DNA from: JBMDXB01 sp048594975
GTDB taxonomy: Bacteria; Acidobacteriota; Vicinamibacteria; Vicinamibacterales; 2-12-FULL-66-21
Assembly: GCA_048594975.1 (NCBI GenBank)
Contig: JBMDXQ010000124.1
Location: 12,241 to 76,240, forward strand
Length of the DNA stretch: 64,000 nucleotides
Direction: 5' to 3'
A program made the translations under genes and the position numbers. The notes beneath the pieces are model-generated. The model was not told the DNA's origin. It searched no databases and saw only the letters and a program-made list of their open reading frames with translations. Shown one piece after another: positions 33,647-42,709 of this stretch; the first letter of the stretch is position 1; every line of letters starts with the position of its first letter.

Positions 33647-36600
33647 TCAGAGTGAAGCCGGCGAGGCCGCCGTTTCGATGAGCCGCCAGCGTCCGAGGGC
33701 GCGGAACCACCACCAGCCGACGGCAAGCGTCAGCGCGGCTCCGAGAACGGAGCCGGCCAGCGCCCCCGGGAACGGCCGCCCCGCGCCGCCCATCAGCAGC
33801 CGGGCCGCCGTCATCGTCGCCAGCGCGAGCGGAAGCATCGCCAGGTCGGCCCGCAGCAGCGTCACGTAGGCAACGAGCAATCCCGCGCCGGTCAGCGCCC
33901 CGGCGCCGAGCCAGCCGACGACATCGGTTCCCTGCGGCGCACCGGCGGCAAGAAACCCGAGGACCAGCAGGGGCACGGCGCCGGTCGCGCGCCGTCGCGT
34001 CCAGCCCGCGGTCAGTCCATCGACCGCCGCGAGCACCGTGATCACAATCGCCATCCGCATCAGCAGCGTCGAGATGGGATCGAGCGCGAGCTCGAGCACC
34101 GGAAACACGGTGCCGAGCGGCGACACGTCAATCACGGTCAGCCATGACGGGGTGCGAAGCCAGGCGCCTCCGGCCATGATCGCCGCCGCCACGAGCCCTC
34201 CCGCAATGGCGAGCGAAGTAGCCTCACGCCGGGGGAGTGAAGCGCCGGCGGCGAGTCGTTGCGGCAGCGCGCCGAGCGCGAGTCCGACGATGGCGGCAGT
34301 CACCGCCAGCGCGACGACGCCGACGCCGACAAGCGCGGCGAGCTGCAGCTTCAGCGGCTGCGCGGTCGAGAGCCGGGCCAGCAGCAGCGGCCAGCCGTTG
34401 GCGGCAGAGGCGATCGACACGATCAGCATCAGCCCGCTGCCCGCCACGAACAGCCGCGGGGCGAAGCGGCGCCGGCTCCACGAGATCACGGCAACGATGG
34501 CTGCCGACACCGCGATTCCGGCGAAGAACACCGCGCTGACGATCCCCAGGACGAACGATCGCGTCTGTGCCGCCGCGCGGCGGCGCGACCACTCTTCGGG
34601 CACGTGGACGAAGCGGCGGAGGTCGGCCACCTCGTCGCCGGCCAGCTGCACCGCGACGCGCAGCTCGCCCTGCGGCAGCGCCGGCTGCGTGGAATCCGCG
34701 AACACGAACTCCCAATCGGTGCGCGCGGCGCGCCTCGCCGGCTGCGCCGAGATCTCCCGCAGCTGCCCGCGCGCCGCATCGAGGCCGAGCCGCTCCTTCG
34801 CCTCGGCATGCGCCAGTGCCCGCGCTGCCGCCTCATCGAGCGACGCGCCCGCGCGATGCTCGGGAAGCGTGTGGGCGACGCGTCCGGCCTCGCCGGTCGG
34901 ACGGACGGTGACGAGCCACTCCTCGGCGCGTTCTGCCACGTCGCCGGCGAAGGTCGCGGCGCGCACTCGCCAGTGCGGCGGAGGCAGGTAGGTGCCAACG
35001 AGGACGCGCCGCCGCTCCTCGCCCGCCACGTCGGCAACGAACTCGTGCGGCGCGTTCCCGCCGTCTTCGGGGGTGGGCAGGAGCCGCCACCCGGCGCCGA
35101 GCGTCACACCCCTGGCGTCGAGCGCCTGCCGCGCGATCCGCGTCGCCTCCGGCCTGGTGATCGGGAGGCTCTCGCCGCGGGTGTGCGCCAGCACCAACGC
35201 CGCACACGCGACGAGCGCGGCGAGCCCGGCAGCCATCCACGCGAGCCGTGCCTGCCGTCCGAGCGTGCGCCGCGGGCCGGGCGCGGTGTCGAACGCCGGT
35301 TCGACCGCGGGCGGCGGCTCCCATGCCGCATTCAGGTCGCCCGCCTCGATCGTCGTCCAGCGTCCCGCCTGCACGCGGCGCCAGAAGACGATGCCGAGCG
35401 GAAGCAGGATCATGACCGCCGCACTGATCTGCTGGACGAGGATGCCGGGGGCGTCGGAGACGAAGATCGGCATCGCGAAGAGAACGGCATCGAACGCGTA
35501 ATGGAGGACGACGACGGGGAGCAGGCCGAAGTAGAGGTAGAGCAGGCCGAACCCGATCGAGGGGACGATGAGCTCCACCGGGCGCGCGAACGATGGCAGC
35601 GTCGGATACGGCGCGTGCCCGGCGCCGAACACCAGTGCCTGCACGACGAACGCGATCACGAGGAGGAGACGTCGATGGCCGAGGTGCTCGCCGATCAGCG
35701 CGGCGCCCGCGATCGGGACTGCCCGGAAGAGCGCTTCTTCCCAGAAGCCGGCCTGCGCCGAATTGGCGATGGCGCTCAGCCACGGCAGGTAGGTCGCGAG
35801 CACGTCGGGGTGCAGCAGCGCCTCGGATGGCGTCCACCACCCGAGCACGCGGTCGGCGAAGAAGTAGAGGCCGACCTCGTAGGCGATGAAGAGCGGGACG
35901 AGCAGGTAGCCGGCGACCGTCCGGCCGAGGACGCCGGTCGAGCTCGCCGGCCGTCCCCAGAGGCGCCAGAGCTGCGGGTGCGATCCGAAGGCCCGGCGCG
36001 TCAGGCTCTCGGCGGCCGTGAACGAGAGCGCCAGGAACGCCGACATACCGACGAACACCGCCGCCGCGAGCGCAACCTGCTGCGCGACGAACGTCGCGCG
36101 GGGCACCGCGGTGTCGTACGACATCCATTCCAGCGGCCAGGCGTTGACCAGCGCGAGCGCCTGCAGCAGGCCGATGAAGGCACCCCACGCCGCCGCCGGT
36201 CGCCACACGACCCACCGCCGCCGCAGCATGAAAAAGAGCCCGACGCCAATGCCGCCGATGATGTAGAGGAGCGTCATCGCGACCGCGGCACCGACCCCGA
36301 TGGCCTCGTTCGCCGAGCGCATGTTCTCGTAGCGTCGGGTGAACGCCTCGGGCACCTTCACGAAGTGCGTGAGCTCGGTGAGCCGGTCGCCGCTGACGAC
36401 GAGCCGCAGGCGATAGCGGCCGTCGTTGAGCGTGGGCGACGGACGCTCGTAGGTGAAGGTATGGTCGACGCGTCCGCCGGGGCGGCGCTCCTGGCCCTGC
36501 TCGACGAGATGGAAGGCGGCGAGGTCCACGCGCCAGCGCTCGGCCGCGCCGGCTTCGGCGATGCGCCGCGCCGCCGCGGCGTCGAGCGCGGCGCCCGGGG

Positions 36601-37003
36601 CGTCCTCCTTCAGGTGCTCGTGAAAGCCGTACGGCGTGCCGTCGGGGCGGAACCGGATCAGCGTCTCGTTGGTCTCGCCTTCTCTGAAGTGCCGGACGCG
36701 CCACGTGTAGGCGGCATACCGCCCTTCGCGGAGCATCCGCGTGAAGCCCTCCTTGCCGCCGCCTTCGAGCTCGACGAAGGTCTGCGCCTCGCCGTCGAGG
36801 GCGAACGACGCCGCCTGGCGGTACCCGGCCGGCCCGAACTGCTCGCGCGCCATCACGTCGCGCGCCTCGTGCAGCGCGCGCTCGCGATCCATCCGGATCT
36901 CGAGCGCGACGATCGAGAACGCCCTCGGGAAATACAGATAGGCGAGGACGCCTGCCAGCACCGACGCGGCGCCGAAGATCAGCCAGAAGGCCGGACGCCT
37001 CAT
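33647..37003 (-). CDS. Giant CPBP-family membrane protease with an internal duplication
   Basis: 1118 residues; CPBP (Abi/CAAX) proteases are usually 220-600. N-terminal helix, extracytoplasmic region A (about 30-235), helices, then the CPBP core with GFWEEALFRAVPI (Glu-Glu and Arg), VFGAGHAPYP and VVLHYAFDAVLFA at about 425-520, so the catalytic residues are intact. Then a helix (LAALVACAALVLA), extracytoplasmic region B (about 620-830) and six to eight further helices without the catalytic motifs. Region A ends FVKVPEAFTRRYENMRSAN and region B ends FVHVPEEWSRRRAAAQTRS, showing a duplicated half. Substrate unknown. Confidence 0.8.
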   Translation of the reverse strand: MRRPAFWLIFGAASVLAGVLAYLYFPRAFSIVALEIRMDRERALHEARDVMAREQFGPAGYRQAASFALDGEAQTFVELEGGGKEGFTRMLREGRYAAYTWRVRHFREGETNETLIRFRPDGTPYGFHEHLKEDAPGAALDAAAARRIAEAGAAERWRVDLAAFHLVEQGQERRPGGRVDHTFTYERPSPTLNDGRYRLRLVVSGDRLTELTHFVKVPEAFTRRYENMRSANEAIGVGAAVAMTLLYIIGGIGVGLFFMLRRRWVVWRPAAAWGAFIGLLQALALVNAWPLEWMSYDTAVPRATFVAQQVALAAAVFVGMSAFLALSFTAAESLTRRAFGSHPQLWRLWGRPASSTGVLGRTVAGYLLVPLFIAYEVGLYFFADRVLGWWTPSEALLHPDVLATYLPWLSAIANSAQAGFWEEALFRAVPIAGAALIGEHLGHRRLLLVIAFVVQALVFGAGHAPYPTLPSFARPVELIVPSIGFGLLYLYFGLLPVVVLHYAFDAVLFAMPIFVSDAPGILVQQISAAVMILLPLGIVFWRRVQAGRWTTIEAGDLNAAWEPPPAVEPAFDTAPGPRRTLGRQARLAWMAAGLAALVACAALVLAHTRGESLPITRPEATRIARQALDARGVTLGAGWRLLPTPEDGGNAPHEFVADVAGEERRRVLVGTYLPPPHWRVRAATFAGDVAERAEEWLVTVRPTGEAGRVAHTLPEHRAGASLDEAAARALAHAEAKERLGLDAARGQLREISAQPARRAARTDWEFVFADSTQPALPQGELRVAVQLAGDEVADLRRFVHVPEEWSRRRAAAQTRSFVLGIVSAVFFAGIAVSAAIVAVISWSRRRFAPRLFVAGSGLMLIVSIASAANGWPLLLARLSTAQPLKLQLAALVGVGVVALAVTAAIVGLALGALPQRLAAGASLPRREATSLAIAGGLVAAAIMAGGAWLRTPSWLTVIDVSPLGTVFPVLELALDPISTLLMRMAIVITVLAAVDGLTAGWTRRRATGAVPLLVLGFLAAGAPQGTDVVGWLGAGALTGAGLLVAYVTLLRADLAMLPLALATMTAARLLMGGAGRPFPGALAGSVLGAALTLAVGWWWFRALGRWRLIETAASPASL

Positions 37004-37007
37004 AGAA

Positions 37008-37135
37008 ACTGCGAACTAAGAACTAAGAACTAAGAACTAAGAAGTAAGACAGAAGGAGAACGTCGAACACGGAACGTGGCGCGACGAACAACGACGCGGA
37101 ACGAAGAACGCAGTGGCGGCTGCGTTCTTCGTTCC
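37008..37135. repeat. Heptad array and perfect hairpin, element R6 (GAACTAA unit)
   Basis: 37012-37040 has four tandem GAACTAA-type units. After a spacer comes an exact 16-bp inverted repeat: GGAACGAAGAACGCAG (37098-37113), loop TGGCGG, CTGCGTTCTTCGTTCC (37120-37135). It lies between the CPBP gene start and the methyltransferase stop, both minus strand, and could act as a terminator for the methyltransferase. Confidence 0.85.
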
Positions 37136-37163
37136 TGCCGGTTCTTCCCGGTCCGGTTTTCGG

Positions 37164-37727
37164 CTACTTGATGAGCCAGAGATACACCGAGCGGCCGTCG
37201 GCGGTGACGGTCTGATCCGGCTCCCACTGGCCCTGCATGTCGAAGCTCTGCGACACGATCCGCGAGCCGGGCTTCAGCTCGGCCTTCAGCTTGGGCATCA
37301 GCTTGACGTTGAGTGACGGCAACAGGTAGAGCGTGACCACCGTGGCTTCGCTGATGTCTTGTTCGAACAGATCGCCGAGGATGAACTTCACGCGGTCGCC
37401 GACCTTTGCCGCGGCGTGGTTCGCCTCCGCTTCCTTGATGCGCTCGGGGTTGATGTCGACGCCGACCGCCTTCTTGGCGTTGAACTTCTGCACCGCCGCG
37501 ATTGGGATGCGGCCGTCACCCGACCCGAGATCGAAGACGACGTCGTCTGGTCCCACCTTCGCCAGCTTCAGCATGGCTTCCACGACCTCGTGGGGCGTGG
37601 GCACGTAGATTACGTCGGGCGCGCGCAGCGTCGGCTGCTGGGCGGCCTGCTGCGCCGCCTCGGGGGCGCGGAGCCCGACGAAAAGCATCGCCACCAATAC
37701 CAGAAGAGGAACTACCAGACGTCGCAC
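37164..37727 (-). CDS. Exported class I SAM-dependent methyltransferase
   Basis: 187 residues. Signal sequence or anchor (LVVPLLVLVAMLFVGLRA) followed by PDVIYVPTPHEVVEAMLKLA and the SAM-binding fold: VVFDLGSGDGRIPIAA (motif I), AVGVDINPERIKEAEAN and ILGDLFEQDI. The arrangement, a translocated small methyltransferase with YVPTP near its start, is common in this kind of genome; the target is unknown. Start uncertain: GTG 37727 is used, but a CTG two codons upstream lies better behind AAAGGAG. Confidence 0.75.
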   Translation of the reverse strand: MRRLVVPLLVLVAMLFVGLRAPEAAQQAAQQPTLRAPDVIYVPTPHEVVEAMLKLAKVGPDDVVFDLGSGDGRIPIAAVQKFNAKKAVGVDINPERIKEAEANHAAAKVGDRVKFILGDLFEQDISEATVVTLYLLPSLNVKLMPKLKAELKPGSRIVSQSFDMQGQWEPDQTVTADGRSVYLWLIK

Positions 37728-37821
37728 TCGCAGTGTTCGCGCTCCTTTTGCAGCACTCACTCGGCGGCCGTGAGCCCTCGCCCCCGGGCGGGCACGCCCC
37801 CCCGACACCGCCCGGCAGCGG

Positions 37822-38388
37822 TCAGTATCCCATCTCGCGCTGGATGCCCCGCACGATCCGGTCGAGCTCGTCCACCAGTCGCCCGCCGCCCGCCTCGCGG
37901 TAGGCCCGGACCAGCGATTCGTAATACGACAGTACGTCATCCGGCGCTGCGCTGAACCGTTCCCAGACGGTCTCCCCGAAGTTGCGCAGGTCGCGCAGAA
38001 TGGCGTACGCGTTGTGCACCTTGTCGGCGGCGGAGACGCGCAGGCTCGCGGGGCCGAGCCGCCTCGCAGCTTCGACATACTCGCGCTTGCGGTCCGACCA
38101 GGGCCGCTTCGGCGTCTCCCACGAGTCGGTGCAGTCCTCGACGATGCGCGCGACGACGTCTCCGAACCGTTGCCGGATGTCCTCGAGCCGCGCGCGGCCG
38201 CCTTGGTCCTCTGCGGCATCGTGCAACAGCGCCGCAATCGCTTCATCCTCGGTCCCGCCATCGTCGAGCACGATCGAGGCGACCCCCATGAGATGGCCGA
38301 TGTACGGCGTGGCCGTGCCCTTGCGCACCTGGGACGCATGCAGCCGGCTCGCATAGTCGAACGCCGTGTCGAACCGATCGGTCAGCAT
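37822..38388 (-). CDS. HD-domain hydrolase, SpoT/MESH1-like
   Basis: 188 residues, a single HD domain. The pattern HASQVRKGTATPYIGHLMGV, then AALLHDAAEDQGG, DIRQRFGDVVARIVEDCTDS and SAADKVHNAYAILRD is that of the (p)ppGpp-hydrolysing half of RelA/SpoT and of the stand-alone MESH1 hydrolases; all metal-binding His/Asp positions are present. No synthetase, TGS or ACT domain is attached. A role as a small alarmone hydrolase is therefore likely, though nucleotide specificity cannot be read from sequence. Confidence 0.8.
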   Translation of the reverse strand: MLTDRFDTAFDYASRLHASQVRKGTATPYIGHLMGVASIVLDDGGTEDEAIAALLHDAAEDQGGRARLEDIRQRFGDVVARIVEDCTDSWETPKRPWSDRKREYVEAARRLGPASLRVSAADKVHNAYAILRDLRNFGETVWERFSAAPDDVLSYYESLVRAYREAGGGRLVDELDRIVRGIQREMGY

Positions 38389-38480
38389 GGTGGAGCGGAT
38401 TCTCCTCCGCCGCTTGTCGTCGCGCGACCGCGCCGGTTAGCATACGTGCTTTCCGAGGAAGCCGCCACCCACCTCACCCC

Positions 38481-38972
38481 ATGGACGACCCCCGCGGTCG
38501 CGTGTTCGAGGCGCTCGATGCGCTCGGCATCCGCTACGACCGCTACGAGCACCCGCCGGTGTTTACCGCCGAGGAAGCGGCGATGCACTGGGCGGCCATC
38601 CCGGGCACGCAGGTGAAGAATCTGTTTCTGCGCAACAAGAAAGGCGACCGCCACTACCTCGCCATCCTCGGCATTCACAAGCAGGCGGACCTGCGGCGGC
38701 TCGTGAAGATCGTCGGCGACGATCGTTTCAGCTTCGGCTCGGCCGAGCGGCTGCAGGACTGCCTCGGGGTGACGCCCGGGTCGGTGTCGCCGTTCGGGCT
38801 GATCAACGACGAGGCACGCCGCGTCATCGTCATCGTGGACGAAGACCTGCGGCGTGCCGAGCGCCTGCTGTTCCACCCGAACATCAACACCGCGACGCTG
38901 ACCATCAGCGGCGCCGATCTCGAGCGCTTCCTCGCGTGGCGCGGGAACCCGGTGCGGTGGATACGCCTGTGA
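38481..38972 (+). CDS. YbaK/ProX-family aminoacyl-tRNA deacylase
   Basis: 163 residues. Contains YEHPPVFTAEEA at the start, IPGTQVKNLFLRNKKGD with the conserved catalytic lysine, and GVTPGSVSPFGLINDEARRV. This is the layout of the free-standing PrdX/ProXp-ala group, which removes mischarged alanine from tRNA-Pro. It could also be a different member of the YbaK superfamily. It is divergent from the HD gene and convergent with typA. Confidence 0.85.
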   Translation: MDDPRGRVFEALDALGIRYDRYEHPPVFTAEEAAMHWAAIPGTQVKNLFLRNKKGDRHYLAILGIHKQADLRRLVKIVGDDRFSFGSAERLQDCLGVTPGSVSPFGLINDEARRVIVIVDEDLRRAERLLFHPNINTATLTISGADLERFLAWRGNPVRWIRL

Positions 38973-39152
38973 CGCGCTGATGCGAGGAGGCTCTGGCGCA
39001 GGACGAGCCGCCGTCCCGGCAACGCCGCGTCCGGGCCGGCATCTGCCGCGATGTTCGGATGTGGGGTCTGGCGTTGGCAGCCGGGTGTCATCGCCGCCGC
39101 AGTGTCTCCGCGGATCGCGGGCTGCCCGAGCAGCGCGGGCCGTCCGCTGTAC

Positions 39153-40967
39153 TCATGCGGGCGCCGCCTGGTCCCGCTTCGGCCGCTGGTTGGCCGCGAG
39201 CACGCGCTTCCGCAGCCGGATGCTGCGCGGCGTCACCTCCACGAGCTCGTCGTCGTTGATGAACTCGATCGCCTGCTCGAGCCCGAGCCGGCGCGGCGGG
39301 ATGAGACGGACCGCCTCGTCGGCGGTCGAAGCGCGCATGTTGGTCTGCTTCTTCTCCTTGGTCACGTTGACGTCGAGGTCGGCGGCACGCGCGTTCTCGC
39401 CGATGATCATCCCTTCGTACACCGGTTCGCCGGGCTCGACGAAGATCTCGCCCCGCTCCTGCAGGTTCCAGATCGCGTAGGCGGTGGCCGCTCCCGGCCG
39501 GTCGGCGACCAGAGCGCCGGTCGCGCGCGAGGGAATCGCGCCGTGCCACGGCTCCCAGCCGGCGAACAGATGGTTCGTGATGCCGGTGCCCTTGGTGTCG
39601 GTGAGGAACTGCGATCTGAAGCCAATCAGCCCGCGCGCCGGGATGCGGAACTCGAGCCGCACACGGCCGCTGCCGTGGTTGACCATCTTCGTCATCGTGC
39701 CCTTGCGCGTGCCCACCATGGCGATGACGACGCCCTGGAACTCCTCGGCGACGTCGATGACGAGGTCTTCCACCGGTTCCATGACCCGCCCATCGACCGA
39801 CCGGGTGACGATGTCCGGCCGGGAGACCTGCAGCTCGTAGCCTTCGCGCCGCATCATTTCGATCAGGATGGACAGCTGGAGCTCGCCGCGGCCTAGTACC
39901 TTCACCTGCTCGGGCGTGTCGGTCGCCTCGAGCCGGATCGAGACGTTCCCGAGCAGCTCGCGATCGAGCCGGTCCCGGATCTGGCGGGAGGTGACGAACG
40001 GTCCGTCCCCGCCGGACATCGGTGAGGTGTTCACGCCGAACACCATCGACACCGTCGGCTCGTCCACGGCGATGGGCGGCATCGCCACGGGATTCTCGGG
40101 CGACGCGATGGTCTCGCCGATGGTGATGTCCTCGATCCCGGCCAGGCAGACGATGTCGCCGGCCGACGCCTCGCTGATGTCGATCCGTTTCAGACCTTCG
40201 AAGGCGAAGAGCTTCGTCACCCGCGTCTGCTGGACGCGGCCATCCAGCTTGCAGACGGCAATCGGGTCGCCCACCTTCACGCGGCCGTGGAACACGCGAC
40301 CGATCGCGATGCGTCCCAGGTAGTCGCTCGAATCGAGGTTCGCCACCAGCATCTGCAGCGCCGCGTCTTCGTCACCGCGCGGCGGCGGCACGTGATCGAC
40401 GATCGCCTCGAGGAGCGGGCGCAGGTCAGCGCCCGGCTCGGACGCCGACAGGCTCGACGTGCCGGCGCGCGCACTGGTGTAGAGCACCGGGAACTCGAGC
40501 TGCTCCTCGCTCGCGTCCAGGTCGATGAACAGGTCGTAGATCTCGTTGAGCACTTCCTGCGAGCGGGCATCCGGCCGATCGATCTTGTTGATCACGACGA
40601 TCGGCGGCAGCCGCCGCTCGAGCGCCTTGCGCAGGACGAACCGGGTCTGCGGGAGCGGCCCCTCGGACGCGTCCACGAGCAGCAGCACACCGTCCACCAT
40701 CGCCAGCGTGCGCTCGACCTCACCGCCGAAATCCGCGTGGCCGGGGGTGTCGACGATGTTGATGAGCACCTCGCCGTAATGGACGGCGGTGTTCTTGGCC
40801 ATGATGGTGATGCCGCGCTCGCGCTCGAGGTCGATCGTGTCCAGCGCCCGCTCGAGCACCCGCTCGTTATCGCGGAAGATTCCGCTTTGCCGCAGCAGCT
40901 GGTCCACCAGCGTCGTCTTGCCGTGGTCCACGTGCGCGACGATCGCAACATTCCTGGAATTTTTCAT
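39153..40967 (-). CDS. typA: Ribosome-associated GTPase TypA/BipA
   Basis: 604 residues, usual length. EF-G-like GTPase domain at the N-terminus: AHVDHGKTTLVDQLL, RERGITIMAKNTAV (switch), DTPGHADFGGEVER and VINKIDRPDA. Domain II and III follow, and the BipA-specific C-terminal domain includes GRVRLEFRIPARGLIGFRSQ and TKGTGITNHLFAGW. It acts in 50S assembly and stress adaptation. It ends with a short basic tail (KRVLAANQRPKRDQAAPA). Confidence 0.97.
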   Translation of the reverse strand: MKNSRNVAIVAHVDHGKTTLVDQLLRQSGIFRDNERVLERALDTIDLERERGITIMAKNTAVHYGEVLINIVDTPGHADFGGEVERTLAMVDGVLLLVDASEGPLPQTRFVLRKALERRLPPIVVINKIDRPDARSQEVLNEIYDLFIDLDASEEQLEFPVLYTSARAGTSSLSASEPGADLRPLLEAIVDHVPPPRGDEDAALQMLVANLDSSDYLGRIAIGRVFHGRVKVGDPIAVCKLDGRVQQTRVTKLFAFEGLKRIDISEASAGDIVCLAGIEDITIGETIASPENPVAMPPIAVDEPTVSMVFGVNTSPMSGGDGPFVTSRQIRDRLDRELLGNVSIRLEATDTPEQVKVLGRGELQLSILIEMMRREGYELQVSRPDIVTRSVDGRVMEPVEDLVIDVAEEFQGVVIAMVGTRKGTMTKMVNHGSGRVRLEFRIPARGLIGFRSQFLTDTKGTGITNHLFAGWEPWHGAIPSRATGALVADRPGAATAYAIWNLQERGEIFVEPGEPVYEGMIIGENARAADLDVNVTKEKKQTNMRASTADEAVRLIPPRRLGLEQAIEFINDDELVEVTPRSIRLRKRVLAANQRPKRDQAAPA

Positions 40968-40969
40968 CG

Positions 40970-41045
40970 CCGATCGTCGATCCCCTCTCCTGAATCCCTT
41001 GTCCGGAATCCCGCTCCCGAATCTTCTCTCCTTCGATTCGCATCA
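40970..41045. repeat. Heptad-periodic element R8 (GAATCCC unit)
   Basis: In the divergent gap between typA and the sigma-factor gene: CGATCGT, CGATCCC, CTCTCCT, GAATCCC, TTGTCCG, GAATCCC, GCTCCCG, AATCTTC, TCTCCTT, CGATTCG. It begins within a few bases of the typA start codon. No clear inverted arm. Confidence 0.65.
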
Positions 41046-41230
41046 GATCGTACCCGACCGCCGCACCGAGGCCACGCTCGCCGTCGTGTTCCAGGACGGG
41101 GCAGGCGACGGTCAACGAAGGGCGTAGCGGTCCCGCTTCGGGGTCCGCCACCGGCTGGCCCAGGGAGGCCGAGAGAAGGGGCGACACCTGCATCGCGCGG
41201 GCCGCCTCCGAAAAGGGGGACAATGCTGGC

Positions 41231-41908
41231 GTGCAAGGCGACTGCCCGCAGCTCGATCAACCCCGCTGGCTCCGGCAGCGTCATACGACTGACACCGAGG
41301 AGCATCAGGTCGCGTGGCCGCAAAACCAAGTGACGTCAGCTGACACGGACCTGATCTCGCGGGCGGCGGGCGGCGACGCGTCCGCCTTCCAGGCGCTCGT
41401 GGAGCGCCATCGCTCGATGGTGTACCGCATCGCGTACCAATTCGCGGGCAACCATCACGACGCGGAGGACATCGCGCAGGAAGTCTTCATCAAGGTGTAC
41501 CGTTCGCTGGATCGCTTCCGCCAGGACGCCCAGCTCAGCTCGTGGGTGTACCGGATCGTCATGAACGCCTGCATCGACCACCATCGCCGCAACTCGCCGG
41601 CCGGAGCGGCGCCCTTTGGCGAAGAAGCCCAACAGAAGATGCTGAATACTCCGGAGGAAACCCCCGGCCCCGAGGAACGCGCATATGCGGGCGAGCTCGG
41701 CGCCGTGCTGGAAACCGCGATCGCCGGGCTGCCGAAAGGGCAGCGGCTCGTGTTCGTCATGCGTCACCACCATGGTCTGAAGCTCTGCGAGATTGCCGAG
41801 TCGCTCGGCCTCGCGGAGGGTACCGTCAAGCGCCAGCTGCACGCCGCCGTCCATCGGCTCCGGCAGGCGCTCGCCACCGCGAAGGTCACGGCGGGAGGCC
41901 GGGCATGA
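41231..41908 (+). CDS. ECF-type RNA polymerase sigma factor
   Basis: 225 residues. Sigma region 2 at about 45-110 (FQALVERHRSMVYRIAYQFA, DAEDIAQEVFIKVYRSLDRF, SSWVYRIVMNACIDHHRR) and region 4 at about 150-215 (GLPKGQRLVFVMRHHHGLKL, EIAESLGLAEGTVKRQLHAA). No sigma 1 or 3. The start is uncertain: GTG 41231 leaves a 33-residue leader; GTG 41330 would begin next to region 2. It overlaps the next gene, a zinc-finger anti-sigma, by four bases. Confidence 0.9.
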   Translation: MQGDCPQLDQPRWLRQRHTTDTEEHQVAWPQNQVTSADTDLISRAAGGDASAFQALVERHRSMVYRIAYQFAGNHHDAEDIAQEVFIKVYRSLDRFRQDAQLSSWVYRIVMNACIDHHRRNSPAGAAPFGEEAQQKMLNTPEETPGPEERAYAGELGAVLETAIAGLPKGQRLVFVMRHHHGLKLCEIAESLGLAEGTVKRQLHAAVHRLRQALATAKVTAGGRA

Positions 41909-42702
41909 CCGCGTGCGACGTCCAGGCATCGGGCGCGATCGAGCTGTATTTCTACGGCGAGCTGGAGGGCGCCGAGCGCGACGCGGTCGCGCGGCATCTT
42001 CCCGGCTGCGAGGCCTGCCGCCGGGCGCTCGACGAGCTGGCGATCATCCGGGACGCGTTGAACACACGTCCCGACGTGGCGGCGCCGGAAGGCGGCGATT
42101 GGCGTGGCTTCATGGCCAGGCTCGAGCAGGCGATCGTCCGGGAACAGCAGTCCAGCCGGGCGCAGGCGCCGGTCGTTGTCGCGCCACGATGGCGGATGCT
42201 GCGGCCGTCGTTCGCCGGCCCTCTCGCGATGGCGGCGCTGCTGGTCCTGGCCACGAGTGGCGTGCTGTTCGTCGCCCGCTCCCGCGAGGCGGCGACGACG
42301 GCGCCGTCGGCGAGCGTGGCAGCGGGCCGCGAGGTTGTGGAGCCGCGCCGGCTCGAGCCGGATCCGGCGCTGGCGTCGGTCAGCGAGCAGCTGTTCGTGC
42401 GGTCGAAGCCAGTGTTGCTCGGCCTGGCGACGAGGGAGGCCGGCGAGCCGGCCGGCTGGGATCACGAGCGGGACCTCGCGGAAGGGCTGCTCAACGACAC
42501 GCGGCTCTACCGCATGGCTGCGGAGAACCGCGGCATGTCGCGGCTGGCCGGCGTGCTGCGCGACCTGGAGCTCGTGCTGCTCCAGGCGTCGATGACCGAC
42601 GAGCGCGATCCGGCAGCGCTCGAGCGGATCCAGCGCTTCATCGAGAAGCGCGACGTGATCGGGCGGATCGAGGCCGTGTCGGCCGCAACCACGGGTAGCT
42701 GA
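41905..42702 (+). CDS. Membrane anti-sigma factor with N-terminal zinc finger
   Basis: 265 residues. Residues 1-45 contain RHLPGCEACRRALDEL, the HxxxCxxC motif of ZAS-type anti-sigma factors. One transmembrane segment (PLAMAALLVLATSGVLFVA) near residue 110 separates it from an extracytoplasmic helical part with no recognised fold. The four-base ATGA overlap with the ECF sigma gene supports a sigma/anti-sigma pair. Confidence 0.82.
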   Translation: MTACDVQASGAIELYFYGELEGAERDAVARHLPGCEACRRALDELAIIRDALNTRPDVAAPEGGDWRGFMARLEQAIVREQQSSRAQAPVVVAPRWRMLRPSFAGPLAMAALLVLATSGVLFVARSREAATTAPSASVAAGREVVEPRRLEPDPALASVSEQLFVRSKPVLLGLATREAGEPAGWDHERDLAEGLLNDTRLYRMAAENRGMSRLAGVLRDLELVLLQASMTDERDPAALERIQRFIEKRDVIGRIEAVSAATTGS

Positions 42703-42709
42703 GGGTGAC

